Assembly (NCBI RefSeq): GCF_008932115.1
Contig: NZ_CP044543.1
Span: 1,302,001-1,366,000, forward strand
Direction: 5' to 3'
Origin: Bradyrhizobium betae
GTDB lineage: Bacteria > Pseudomonadota > Alphaproteobacteria > Rhizobiales > Xanthobacteraceae
DNA length: 64,000 nucleotides
Positions 8,556-17,227 of this stretch are shown one piece after another. Position 1 is the stretch's first letter, and every line of letters begins with the position of its first letter. The notes under the pieces are model-generated. The model was given only the letters and a program-made list of their open reading frames with translations. It had not been told where the DNA came from and made no database searches. Position numbers and translations under genes: made by a program.

Positions 8556-10280
8556 CTAGACCGACGATGCGGCCGAACTCGCCGCAACCACCACCCCCTC
8601 CGCCAGATGCCGCCCGGCGATGTACCCGAACGTCAGCGCCGGGCCGAGCGTGATCCCCGGCCCTGGATAATTGCCGTTCATGATCGAGCCCATGTCGTTG
8701 CCGCAGGCGTAGAAGCCGGCGATCGGCGTACCGTCCTCACGGAGCACGCGGGCCTGGGCATCGACCTTCATGCCGATGGCGGTGCCAAGATCTGCGGGAT
8801 AGATGCGCATCGCGAAGAACGGCGCACGCACGATCGGCGCGACGCAGGGGTTGGGCTTGTGGCTGATATCGCCGAGATGGCGCTGATAGATGGTGCTGCC
8901 GCGGCCGAATTCGGGATCGCGGCCGTCCTTCGCGTCGGCGTTGTAGGTTGCGATCGTCGCCGAGAGCACGGACGGTTTGATGCCGATCTGCGCCGCGAGC
9001 TGCGCGATATCCGCAGCCTCGACCAACTCGCCGCTCGCCACGTGGCGCCGAATCCCGCGCGTGAACGGCTTGATGCGGCCGAGGCCGTAGCTCCACAGAA
9101 ATTGGCGGTCGCACACCAGATAGAACGGACGGTCCGGCTCGCCACTACCGTCACGCAGCATGGCAAGAACGAACTCGTGGTAGGACAGCGCCTCGTTGAC
9201 GAAGCGCCGGCCGGCGGCGTTGACGGCAATCACGCCGGGCTTGGCGCGATCGGTCACCGTGTGGGGGAAGACACCCCGACTGCCGTCGGCGCGGCGGAAC
9301 AGCGAGGCCGGCACCCAATAGGCCGGGCTCGTCGCGTCCGTATTGAGCGCAGCACCGGCTGTTGCCGCAAGGCGAAGTCCGTCGCCTGTGCCTGACGGGC
9401 TGGTCGCCGAGACGAAACCTGCTGCCGCGGGGAAAAAGCGTTTGCGCAAAGCGGCATCGTGCGAAAAGCCGCCGGTCGCGACCACCACACCGCGGCGCGC
9501 GGCGATCAAGCGATCGCGGGAACCATGGCGGATTACCACGCCAACGACGCGATCGCCCTGCATCGACAGATCCTCGACGTCGGCGCTGAACAGGATTTCG
9601 ACCTGCCGCGCCAGCAGCGAAGCATAGAGCCGCGCGACAAGCGCATTGCCGAGATGCAACGTGGTCCCACGCGGACTGCGCAATCGCTGCAACGCGTATT
9701 CGGAGACCAGACGCGCCGCGCGCAAGGTCGAACGCAGCGACTTTCCAACCCGGCGCAGATGCGGGATGTCGAGACGGTTGACCATCATACCGCCGAACAG
9801 CGTGAACTCCGGCAGCGGGGCGCGCAGCCGGACGAAATGCGCGCCGAGCCGGGTGCCGTCGAAGGCGACAGGCTCCAGCACCCGGCCTCCTGATGTCGCG
9901 CCGAGCCGCTCCGGATAATAGTCCGGATAGGCGTTGACCGGCTGAAGGCGAACCTCCGTGTTGGCTTCGAGATAGGCGACGGCCTCCGGCCCGCGCGCAA
10001 GGAAGGCAGCGCGCAAGCCGGCATTGGACGGCTCAGGTACGGTCCTCGCCAGGTACTGGACGGCATCCGTGACGCTGTCCGAAAGCCCCGCCTCTTTCAT
10101 CTTCGGATTGGCGGGGATCCAGACCATGCCGCCTGACCAGGCGGTGGTCCCGCCGACGAAGGCGGTCTTCTCGATCACCAGCACGCGCAGCCCTTCTGCG
10201 GCGGCCACCGACGCAGCCGTCATGCCACCGGCACCCGCGCCGATGACAATGACGTCGTAGGTCTCGTGGGCCGGCATCAT
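8556..10280 (-). CDS. FAD-dependent oxidoreductase, 3-ketosteroid-dehydrogenase/fumarate-reductase type
   Basis: This 574-residue flavoprotein has an N-terminal dinucleotide motif VIGAGAGGMTAA (about 12-23) and the second FAD motif GGTTAWSGGMVW (about 43-54). A C-terminal YPGPGITLGPALTFG segment closes the FAD-binding fold. This is the architecture of 3-ketosteroid delta-1-dehydrogenases and soluble fumarate-reductase-like enzymes. The steroid-specific catalytic tyrosines cannot be assigned with confidence, so the substrate remains open. There is no signal peptide, so it is probably cytoplasmic. It lies 58 nt downstream of the HtrA-like gene in the same direction and may be the end of that leftward transcription unit. 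Confidence 0.82.
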   Translation of the reverse strand: MMPAHETYDVIVIGAGAGGMTAASVAAAEGLRVLVIEKTAFVGGTTAWSGGMVWIPANPKMKEAGLSDSVTDAVQYLARTVPEPSNAGLRAAFLARGPEAVAYLEANTEVRLQPVNAYPDYYPERLGATSGGRVLEPVAFDGTRLGAHFVRLRAPLPEFTLFGGMMVNRLDIPHLRRVGKSLRSTLRAARLVSEYALQRLRSPRGTTLHLGNALVARLYASLLARQVEILFSADVEDLSMQGDRVVGVVIRHGSRDRLIAARRGVVVATGGFSHDAALRKRFFPAAAGFVSATSPSGTGDGLRLAATAGAALNTDATSPAYWVPASLFRRADGSRGVFPHTVTDRAKPGVIAVNAAGRRFVNEALSYHEFVLAMLRDGSGEPDRPFYLVCDRQFLWSYGLGRIKPFTRGIRRHVASGELVEAADIAQLAAQIGIKPSVLSATIATYNADAKDGRDPEFGRGSTIYQRHLGDISHKPNPCVAPIVRAPFFAMRIYPADLGTAIGMKVDAQARVLREDGTPIAGFYACGNDMGSIMNGNYPGPGITLGPALTFGYIAGRHLAEGVVVAASSAASSV

Positions 10281-10338
10281 GCGGCGAGCTTCCGAAAGCG
10301 AGGCATGACACCGTCATACCCCGCCCGTGGGCTCGCAG

Positions 10339-11358
10339 CTAGCGGGTGGGCTTGCGTTCGATCGGATCGATGTCGATCGCCCGCAGACGGCCGAGCCGCA
10401 GCACGTCCATGGCGAGCCGTCGGCCGATCCGGTCACGGTCGAGCACGCGGATCAGATCGTCGACGCCGTTGATTGCGACGCCATCGAGCCTGATCACGAC
10501 GTCGCCGGGCAACACGCCCGCCTTCGCCGCCGGGCCATCCGGTTCGATCTGCGCCAGCAGCGCACCCATCTTGTTGTCGACACCGGCCAGCACCGCATGC
10601 CGCCGCGGGATCGGCGCAGTCTGTCCAGCGACGCCGATATAGGCACGGCGGACATAGCCGTGGCGGATGATCTCCGACAGCACGAATTGCGCGGTGTTGC
10701 TGGCGACCGCGAAACAGATGCCCTGGGCACCACTGATGATGGCGGTGTTGATGCCGATCACCTCGGCATTCGACGACACCAGCGGGCCGCCGGAATTGCC
10801 GGGGTTGAGCGCGGCATCGGTCTGGATCACGTCCTCGATAGTGCGCCCGCTCACCGAGCGGATCGAACGTCCGAGCGCCGAGACCACGCCGGCGGTCACG
10901 GTCGATTCAAAGCCGAGAGGATTGCCGATCGCAATCACGAGCTGGCCGCGTTTCAGGCTCTGGGAGTTGCCGAGCGCTGCATAGGACAAGTCGCGCACGC
11001 CGTTCGCGCGCAGCAGCGCCAGATCCGTATCGGGATCGACGCCGAGCACCCGGGCATCGCCGACATTTCCTTCGACGTCGCGCAGCCGGATCTCCCTGGA
11101 GGCGCCGACCACGTGGCTGTTGGTGAGCACGAGCCCGTCCGGCGAAATCACGATGCCGGAGCCGAGCCCGCCGCGTTCGCGGCCGTTCGGAACCTTCGGT
11201 CCGGTCTCGACGCGCACGACCGCAGGGCCGACACGATCGGTGACGTCGATCACGGCATTGGAATAAGCGTCCAGCAGAGCCCGGTCATTGTCTGGGGCAA
11301 CCGTCGCCGTTCGCGATGACGAGGCGTCATCGACGATGTCAGAGGTGAAATCCAGCAT
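10339..11358 (-). CDS. HtrA/DegP-like trypsin-fold serine protease with PDZ domain, no signal peptide
   Basis: This 339-residue protein has a chymotrypsin-like domain with His82 (LTNSHVV), Asp112 (DTDLALL) and Ser189 (NPGNSGGPL), followed by a single PDZ domain from about 235 to 330 (GPAAKAGVLPGDVVIRLDG). The length suits a one-PDZ DegS-like member. The N-terminus (MLDFTSDIVDD) is acidic and polar with no signal peptide or membrane anchor, and the open frame does not extend further upstream. It would therefore act in the cytoplasm unless exported otherwise, which is unusual for HtrA proteins. AAGGA precedes the ATG. It follows the GMC gene pair in the same direction, but the functional link is unclear. 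Confidence 0.88.
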   Translation of the reverse strand: MLDFTSDIVDDASSSRTATVAPDNDRALLDAYSNAVIDVTDRVGPAVVRVETGPKVPNGRERGGLGSGIVISPDGLVLTNSHVVGASREIRLRDVEGNVGDARVLGVDPDTDLALLRANGVRDLSYAALGNSQSLKRGQLVIAIGNPLGFESTVTAGVVSALGRSIRSVSGRTIEDVIQTDAALNPGNSGGPLVSSNAEVIGINTAIISGAQGICFAVASNTAQFVLSEIIRHGYVRRAYIGVAGQTAPIPRRHAVLAGVDNKMGALLAQIEPDGPAAKAGVLPGDVVIRLDGVAINGVDDLIRVLDRDRIGRRLAMDVLRLGRLRAIDIDPIERKPTR

Positions 11359-11451
11359 GGTAGCAGTCCTTGAGGCTCACACAGATGGTGGCCTGCTCCT
11401 GCCGGCGCAAGTGGGCCCGGCCCGGGGCGCGGAGCTGGGCTACCCAGATGG

Positions 11452-11901
11452 CTAGGGCGCCCGCCGCAGCGTGCCGCCCTTCGCCTTGACCGGGTCGAGC
11501 AGCGACCAGTCGCCATCCGGGAGCACATAGCCCTTCGGAAATGGCGCGCGCAGCTCGAGCCCGAGCGAGCGCAACACACGGTCGTCGCGGTAATAGCACT
11601 GCAGGACGACGCGAACGAGCGTCGCGGCCGCCGCGCCGCCGTTCTTGCGAAACTCCAGCGCCACCGCATCACGCTTGGCGGCATCGAGTTCGGCGAGCGG
11701 CTGACCTGCCAACCGCGCCAGATGATCCAGCGCCGCCGTCACCAATTTGGTGTCGCGGCCGAGCGTGGCAAGGATATCGGCCTGGATCGCGGCATCGTCG
11801 GCCCCCGGCACCTTGTACTCATCGCTGGCGGGAACGATCATCGCGGCGACGGTGCGGAGGTCGTCGCGTTGACGCTGGGTGAGTTGATGACTCTCGGACA
11901 T
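11452..11901 (-). CDS. Gluconate 2-dehydrogenase subunit 3-like partner of the GMC oxidoreductase
   Basis: This 149-residue, probably helical protein starts LTQRQRDDLRTVAAMIVPA. That pattern is typical of the small subunit-3 family that accompanies membrane-associated GMC dehydrogenases such as gluconate 2-dehydrogenase. It begins 7 nt after the GMC gene, so the two are certainly co-transcribed and probably form a complex. Unlike many relatives it has no obvious Tat or Sec signal, which fits the lack of a signal on its GMC partner. The family assignment rests on the N-terminal pattern and on context. Confidence 0.65.
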   Translation of the reverse strand: MSESHQLTQRQRDDLRTVAAMIVPASDEYKVPGADDAAIQADILATLGRDTKLVTAALDHLARLAGQPLAELDAAKRDAVALEFRKNGGAAAATLVRVVLQCYYRDDRVLRSLGLELRAPFPKGYVLPDGDWSLLDPVKAKGGTLRRAP

Positions 11902-11908
11902 GGCGGCC

Positions 11909-13507
11909 TCAGTCGAACAAATTGGCGAGGCGCTGCTTCATCTGGTCGGCGATGTAGAGCGCGAGGGCCTGGATGGTGGACGTCGGGTTCACGCCCCCGG
12001 AGGTGACGAAGATGCTGCCATCGACGATGAAGAGGTTCTTCACGTCATGCGTGCGGCCCCATTCGTTGACGACGGAGCGCTTGGGGTCGGTGCCCATGCG
12101 CGCGGTGCCGAGCAGGTGCCAGCCGCCCCACGGGATCGGCGAGTTGATGCAGATGTCGGTCGCGCCCGCCATTTCCAGAACCTCGCGGCCGCGCGCGAGC
12201 GCATGGTCCATCATCTTCTGGCTGTTCTCGCTGATCGTGTAGTTGATCTTCGGCGCGGGAATGCCGTGGCTGTCCTTCAGCACCGGATCGAGCGTGACGC
12301 AATTATGCTCCTCCGGCAAATCCTCGCAGATCGCGGAGAAGCCGAGCCGGTGGCCATTGAGCTTGCGGAAGACGCGGTGATGATCCGCGCCCCACGGCAA
12401 AATGCCCTTCTGCTCGCTGACGACCGCCTCGAACACCGGCCCGGCGCCGCGCACGAACTGAACGCCATAGCCGCGCACGAAGCCGCGCGACAGGTCCGTG
12501 TCGTACCATTCCTTGCTCCACAGGCAGGTCGGCGGTGCGCGGTTGCTGTCGGTCGGCTCCTTCACATAGCCGTAGATCTGCGCATAGGGATGGAACATCA
12601 GGTTCTTGCCGACGAGGCCCGACGAATTGGCGAGGCCATTCGGAAAGCGCGCGGACGCCGAGTTCAGCAACAGGCGCGGCGTGCCGACACCGTTGCAGGC
12701 GATGATGACGACATGCGCCGGCTGAAACTGCTCGACGCCGTCCTTGTCGTAATAGACCACGCCCGTGGCCATGCCGTTCTCGTCGGTGGTGACCTCGCGC
12801 ACCCGGCAATGCGTGCGCAGCTCGACGCCGGCGCGGACCGCCTGCGGCCAATAGGTGATGTCGGTGGACGACTTTGCGCCCTGCGCACAGGCCGGCGTGC
12901 AATGGCCGAGATTGATGCAGCGCGCCCGGCCCTCGTAGTCCGTCGTCGCGACCGTCGTGTCCGACGGCCACCAGTGCCAGCCGAGCTCGTTCATGGCCTT
13001 GCCGAGGATGGCACCGGACAATCCGAGCGGCTGCTGCGGCATCGGCGGATGCGTCAGCGGCGACAGCGGGTCACCCGACAGGCCTGACGTCCCCATGATG
13101 CGGTCGTTCTCTTCGAAGAACGGGGTCAGCGCGTCGTAGTCGATCGGCCAGTCGTCGGCGACGCCGTCGAGCGTCTTCACCTTGAAATCGGACGGATGCA
13201 GCCGCGGCCAGTGCGCAGTGTACATCACCGTCGAGCCGCCGACGGCATTGTAGTTGACGACCTTGATCGGCGAATTGTCGTCGTTGATCGGATAGTCCTC
13301 GGGCCGGCCGCGGATGTTGGGGCTGGTCGCCCACTCGCCGTAGAACCTGGCTTCCCAGTCGCGGCCCGTGCTGGGATATTCCGCCGGGTTCATCCAGCCG
13401 CCCTGCTCCATGCAGAGAATGTGCATCTTGGTCTCGGCCAGCGACCACGCCACTGCAGCGCCTGAAGCGCCGGCGCCGATGATCAGGACGTCCACGGGGT
13501 CATTCAT
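11909..13507 (-). CDS. GMC-family FAD oxidoreductase (gluconate/alcohol dehydrogenase type)
   Basis: This 532-residue enzyme starts with the FAD-binding motif VLIIGAGASGAAVAWSLAE. It has a GMC middle region (YNAVGGSTVMYTAHWPR near 85) and a C-terminal WHLLGTARMG block whose His (about 464) is the usual catalytic base, ending PTSTIQALALYIAD. It likely oxidises an alcohol or sugar acid and passes electrons to a cytochrome or quinone with the help of the small subunit encoded just downstream. The start chosen is ATG at 13507, with GGGAGGA upstream. An open frame runs 30 codons further but lacks a ribosome site. No cytochrome c subunit follows. Confidence 0.85.
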   Translation of the reverse strand: MNDPVDVLIIGAGASGAAVAWSLAETKMHILCMEQGGWMNPAEYPSTGRDWEARFYGEWATSPNIRGRPEDYPINDDNSPIKVVNYNAVGGSTVMYTAHWPRLHPSDFKVKTLDGVADDWPIDYDALTPFFEENDRIMGTSGLSGDPLSPLTHPPMPQQPLGLSGAILGKAMNELGWHWWPSDTTVATTDYEGRARCINLGHCTPACAQGAKSSTDITYWPQAVRAGVELRTHCRVREVTTDENGMATGVVYYDKDGVEQFQPAHVVIIACNGVGTPRLLLNSASARFPNGLANSSGLVGKNLMFHPYAQIYGYVKEPTDSNRAPPTCLWSKEWYDTDLSRGFVRGYGVQFVRGAGPVFEAVVSEQKGILPWGADHHRVFRKLNGHRLGFSAICEDLPEEHNCVTLDPVLKDSHGIPAPKINYTISENSQKMMDHALARGREVLEMAGATDICINSPIPWGGWHLLGTARMGTDPKRSVVNEWGRTHDVKNLFIVDGSIFVTSGGVNPTSTIQALALYIADQMKQRLANLFD

Positions 13508-13710
13508 CGAAACATCGTCCTCCCGCCCTCGCCGCTTCCCGGGCGATTCGGCCATCACGGCTCGCAAGGCTTTCGCAAACGATAGGATCAGAGCCACGGC
13601 TGAGTAAAGCCACCGGCGGGGAATGTCGCACTTCGCAGGGCGCAGACCATTGGTGTTGCGACGCCCGGATGCTAGGAACGAGGCGCAAGAGCCATCGATA
13701 GCGAGAAATT

Positions 13711-14499
13711 ATGCCCTTCGAGAATTCATTTGCCGCCGTCCGCGCATTCGCGCTGGTTTTATTTCTCGCTCTGTCGGGATTTTCGGCGCTCTCGGGACCG
13801 GCTTCCGCCCTGACCGCTGCCGCAACCGTGCGGGATGCCAATTCCATCCAGCTCGGCGACGTCACCTACCGGCTGGACGGCGTCGATGCACCCGAGCTGG
13901 ACCAGGTCTGCATCGACGATCACGCCGATCCCTGGACCTGCGGCATCGAGGCCCGCGACCAGTTGGCGAAGCTGATCAACAAGCGCTCCGTGCGCTGCGA
14001 CGATGTCGGACCGGAGAAGAGCTTTGGCAAGCGGCATCGCGCCATCTGCACGGCCGAGGGCGACAAGGTCACCCTGAACGAGCAACTGATCAAGCTCGGC
14101 TATGCCATCGCCCGCGAGCCGATCAAGGCCAACGTCAAGCCGGCGGCTGCCGAAGCGAAAACGGCCTCGGCTGGCCTCTGGAAGGGCTGCTTTGTTGCAC
14201 CGCAAGAATTCCGCATGGGCAAGAAGGACGGCGCGCTGCTCGGCGCCGCCTGCCGCTCCGACCGCGACAAGGAGATTCGCGCGGCGCTGTTTCCGGAAGA
14301 TCTGGCCATGCCGCCAAGCTGCGGCATCAAGGGCAAGCTCGCGGTGCGTGCGCGCGTCACCGGTAATATCGGCATCTATCACTTGAGAGGCTGCCCGAGC
14401 TATCCCGCCACGACCAAGCCGGACCGCTGGTTCTGCTCGGAGGACGACGCGCAGGCAGCGGGCTTCCGCAAGGCCTACAATTGCCGCCGGCCAAAGTGA
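13711..14499 (+). CDS. Secreted thermonuclease (SNase-fold)-like protein
   Basis: This 262-residue protein has a signal peptide at about residues 1-33 (hydrophobic core [15 protein letters not shown], cleavage near ASA). An SNase-like OB-fold follows: [26 protein letters not shown], then a middle segment [12 protein letters not shown] and later [10 protein letters not shown]. Rhizobial genomes carry many such extracytoplasmic homologues. The classical catalytic pattern of staphylococcal nuclease is only partly recognisable, so nuclease activity is not certain. The C-terminal third ([24 protein letters not shown] to the end) looks like a second small domain with paired cysteines (RGCPSY, WFCSEDD, YNCRR). 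It is monocistronic. Confidence 0.75.
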   Translation: MPFENSFAAVRAFALVLFLALSGFSALSGPASALTAAATVRDANSIQLGDVTYRLDGVDAPELDQVCIDDHADPWTCGIEARDQLAKLINKRSVRCDDVGPEKSFGKRHRAICTAEGDKVTLNEQLIKLGYAIAREPIKANVKPAAAEAKTASAGLWKGCFVAPQEFRMGKKDGALLGAACRSDRDKEIRAALFPEDLAMPPSCGIKGKLAVRARVTGNIGIYHLRGCPSYPATTKPDRWFCSEDDAQAAGFRKAYNCRRPK

Positions 14500-14672
14500 A
14501 CAATTGGTTCACGCAGCCGTAGGTGGCGGCTGGAGACAGTATTGATCCGGAATTGAAGTTCGCCTGGAGTTGCTTCATTTGTAGAGGCACGCAAGCGCTT
14601 TGCGCGAGCGTTTCCTTGGCAGACGATCCTCATTGGATTGTCTTTGCTCGGGCGTTTCCTCCCTAGACTTGG

Positions 14673-14706
14673 GCCGCTTGTCACAAACAAGCGGCTCTTC
14701 TTTTTT
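14673..14706 (+). terminator. Rho-independent terminator
   Basis: A perfect 9-bp stem GCCGCTTGT/ACAAGCGGC with a 5-nt loop is followed by TCTTCTTTTTT. It lies about 175 nt after the nuclease-like gene, inside a 355-bp gap. It could end that transcript, or a small RNA encoded between 14500 and 14706. The rest of the gap, up to the SDR gene, shows nothing I can name. Confidence 0.8.
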
Positions 14707-14854
14707 GTGCGGCACGATCTCCGCATCGGCGTGACTTGATCGATCGGCGGCATGCAATTCCGTGCGATGTCAATGACACCCGCGCGGGACCACCGGCCTT
14801 CTCTCCCCCTCAGCCCGTTGCTATCGTCGGCAAAAAACAACGGGATGGAACGAC

Positions 14855-15667
14855 ATGCAGGGCCCTGAGGACGATGCCGGCCTCGCCGGCAAGGTGGCGC
14901 TGATCAGCGGCGGCGGCGCCGCGGGCGATGGCATCGGCAACGGCCGCGCTGCAGCAATTCTGCTGGCCCGCGCCGGCGCAAACGTGCTGGTGGCCGATCG
15001 CGACCTCAAGCTGGCCGAACGCACCGTCGAGATGATCGCAACCGAGGGCGGCACGGCTGCTGCCCATGGCGGCGACGTCACCAGCGAAGATGATTGCAAG
15101 AAGCTGGTCGAGGCCGCGCTCGATCGCTGGGGCCGGCTGGATTTCCTCGACAACAATGTCGGCATCGGCAGCCGCGGCAGCTTGGTCGACGAGGCGCCCG
15201 AGCAATATCGCCGCGTCATGCAGGTCAATGTCGAGACCATGTTCCTGCTCTCCAGGCACGCGATCCCCGCGATGATCAGGACGGCGAAGGGCGGCGCGAT
15301 CGTCAACATCTCCTCGATCTCGGCATTGCGGCCGCGCGGGCTCACGACCTACACGACTTCGAAGGCGGCGATCATCGGTCTGACCCGCGCGATGGCGGTC
15401 GATCACGGCCGCGACAACATCCGCGTCAACTGCATCTGCCCGGGACCGATGTACACGCCGATGGTCTATGCCCGCGGCATGAGCGAGCAGGCCCGCGCGC
15501 AGCGGGCCAGGGCGTCCGTTCTCAAGACCGAAGGCACCGGCTGGGACGTCGGTCACGCCGTCAAATTCCTGCTCAGCAACTTTGCCCGCTACATCACAGG
15601 CCAGGTGCTGGTGGTGGACGGCGGCGTCACGCTACAAGCCCCCGAACGCGAGTCACAAGAACACTAG
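14855..15667 (+). CDS. SDR-family oxidoreductase
   Basis: This 270-residue classical short-chain dehydrogenase has a divergent glycine-rich motif (GGGAAGDGIGNG, about 19-30), a DNNVG motif near 99-103, and Ser153/154, Tyr166 and Lys170 in YTTSK. The Asp at the end of beta-2 (VADRD) favours NAD over NADP. It is the first gene of a three-gene rightward operon with a carboxymuconolactone-decarboxylase-family protein and a second SDR with the same unusual extended Gly motif. The two SDRs are evidently paralogues acting in one catabolic route of unknown substrate. Confidence 0.85.
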   Translation: MQGPEDDAGLAGKVALISGGGAAGDGIGNGRAAAILLARAGANVLVADRDLKLAERTVEMIATEGGTAAAHGGDVTSEDDCKKLVEAALDRWGRLDFLDNNVGIGSRGSLVDEAPEQYRRVMQVNVETMFLLSRHAIPAMIRTAKGGAIVNISSISALRPRGLTTYTTSKAAIIGLTRAMAVDHGRDNIRVNCICPGPMYTPMVYARGMSEQARAQRARASVLKTEGTGWDVGHAVKFLLSNFARYITGQVLVVDGGVTLQAPERESQEH

Positions 15668-15680
15668 AGGAAACACACCA

Positions 15681-16235
15681 ATGGCCCGCTTGCCCTATCT
15701 CGAGGCCGACCAGGTCGCGCCCGAATATCGCGACATGCTCAAGCGCAACACCAATTTGCACAAGCTGCTGGTCAACTCGCCGGAGATGGCACGCGCCTTC
15801 CACGGCATCGGCGGCTACATCCGGTTCAAGAGCAAGCTCGATCCGCGCCTGCGCGAGCTTGCGATCCTCCAGGTCGGCTGGATGGAGAAGTCGGAATACG
15901 AATTCACCCACCATGTGAAGATCGGCAAGGAGTTCGGCGTCACCGACGAGGACATCTCAGGCCTGATGGCGGAGACCGACGGCAAGTCCTCGAAGCTGGA
16001 GCCGCTGGCGAAGGCGATCCTGAAAGGCGCCCGCGAGATGGTGCGGGAGCTTGCCATGTCGGATGCGACCTTTGCCGAGATCAGGCAGCACCTTTCCGAC
16101 GAGCACATGGTCGACCTGGTCCTGACCATCGCCTTCTATTGCGGCGTGGTGCGCGTGCTCGCCACCATGAAGATCGACAACGAGCCCTATTACAAAGAGG
16201 TACTCGAGCAGTACCCGATCCCGGGAGTGAACTGA
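15681..16235 (+). CDS. Carboxymuconolactone decarboxylase-family protein
   Basis: This 184-residue protein has the CMD/AhpD-type helical core: RLRELAILQVGWMEKSEYE followed by FTHHVKIGKEFGVTDEDI (about 50-90). The AhpD Cys-x-x-Cys pair is absent, so a peroxidase role is unlikely and it belongs with the decarboxylase-like or hydrolase-like members. It starts at ATG 15681 behind AGAGGAAA, 13 nt after the SDR stop, and ends one nucleotide before the next SDR start, so the three genes are tightly coupled. The open frame extends 33 codons upstream, but that part overlaps the SDR gene and is not used. Confidence 0.8.
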   Translation: MARLPYLEADQVAPEYRDMLKRNTNLHKLLVNSPEMARAFHGIGGYIRFKSKLDPRLRELAILQVGWMEKSEYEFTHHVKIGKEFGVTDEDISGLMAETDGKSSKLEPLAKAILKGAREMVRELAMSDATFAEIRQHLSDEHMVDLVLTIAFYCGVVRVLATMKIDNEPYYKEVLEQYPIPGVN

Positions 16236-16236
16236 G

Positions 16237-17037
16237 ATGCGCTTGAAGGACAAGATTGCGATCGTCGTCGGCGCCGGCCAGAGCCCCGGCGAAGGCATGG
16301 GCAATGGCCGCGCCGCGGCGCTGACCTTCGCCCGCGAGGGCGCAAAGGTGCTGTGCGTCGACCATCATCTGGAATCCGCGCAGGAAACCGCGGCCATGAT
16401 CGCGGCGAAGCAAGGCACCGCCGTGGCCTTCAGGGCCGACGTGACCAAATCCGCTGACATCAAGGCGATGGTGGCGGAGGCGCAGGTGCGCTGGGGCCGC
16501 ATCGACGTGCTGCACAACAATGTCGGTGTCAGCCTGTCCGGCGGCGACGCCGAGCTGCTGCAGATCACCGAAGAGGCGTTCGACCGGGTCGTCGCCATCA
16601 ATCTGAAGAGCTGCATTCTGGCGGCGAAAGAGGTGATTCCGATCATGCGCGCACAGGCCGGAGGCGCCATCATCAACATCTCATCGATGGCGGCGATCAC
16701 CACCTACCCTTACGTCGCCTACAAGGCGACGAAGTCGGCGATGATCGCTTTCACCGAGCAGCTCGCCTACCAGAACGCCGAATACGGCATCCGCGCCAAC
16801 GTCATCCTGCCGGGCCTGATGAACACCCCGATGGCGGTCGATACCCGCGCCCGCGAATGGCACAAGACCCGCGCCGAAGTCGAAGCCGAGCGCGACAGCA
16901 AGGTGCCGCTGCGCAGGAAGATGGGCACCGGATGGGACGTCGCGAACGCCGCGCTGTTCCTGGCATCGGATGAAGCGAACTTCATCACCGGCGTGACGTT
17001 GCCGGTGGATGGCGGCGCGAGCGTGAGACGGGGGTAG
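16237..17037 (+). CDS. SDR-family oxidoreductase (second in operon)
   Basis: This 266-residue classical SDR has a modified Gly motif GAGQSPGEGMGNG (about 12-24), HNNVGV near 93-98, Ser149/150, and the catalytic pair Tyr162 and Lys166 (YKATK). The VDHH acidic end of beta-2 suggests NAD use. It resembles the first gene of this operon, including the extra residues in the nucleotide-binding loop, and is therefore a likely duplicate that has diverged to a second step. It starts immediately after the CMD-family gene. A large palindromic repeat follows its stop. Confidence 0.85.
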   Translation: MRLKDKIAIVVGAGQSPGEGMGNGRAAALTFAREGAKVLCVDHHLESAQETAAMIAAKQGTAVAFRADVTKSADIKAMVAEAQVRWGRIDVLHNNVGVSLSGGDAELLQITEEAFDRVVAINLKSCILAAKEVIPIMRAQAGGAIINISSMAAITTYPYVAYKATKSAMIAFTEQLAYQNAEYGIRANVILPGLMNTPMAVDTRAREWHKTRAEVEAERDSKVPLRRKMGTGWDVANAALFLASDEANFITGVTLPVDGGASVRRG

Positions 17038-17055
17038 GCGGTCCGAGCACTGCCT

Positions 17056-17206
17056 CCCTTCTCCCCTTGCGGGAGAAGGTGGCGCGAAGCGCCGGATGAG
17101 GGGTCTCTCTCCACAAATACAATTGGCGATGGGGCTCGCGGATAGAACCCCTCACCCGTCTCGCCGCTGCGCGACGAGCCACCCTCTCCCACAAGGGGCG
17201 AGGGTG
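17056..17206. repeat. Large composite palindromic repeat (ctccccttgcgggagaagg type)
   Basis: CTTCTCCCCTTGCGGGAGAAGG opens the element and CCACCCTCTCCCACAAGGGG closes it, with gatgaggggt and aacccctca arms inside. The same architecture, in the opposite internal order, is found at 62002-62150, so both belong to one dispersed family. It separates convergent genes. Confidence 0.8.
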
Positions 17207-17227
17207 CACCTTCATCGCCGCACGAAT

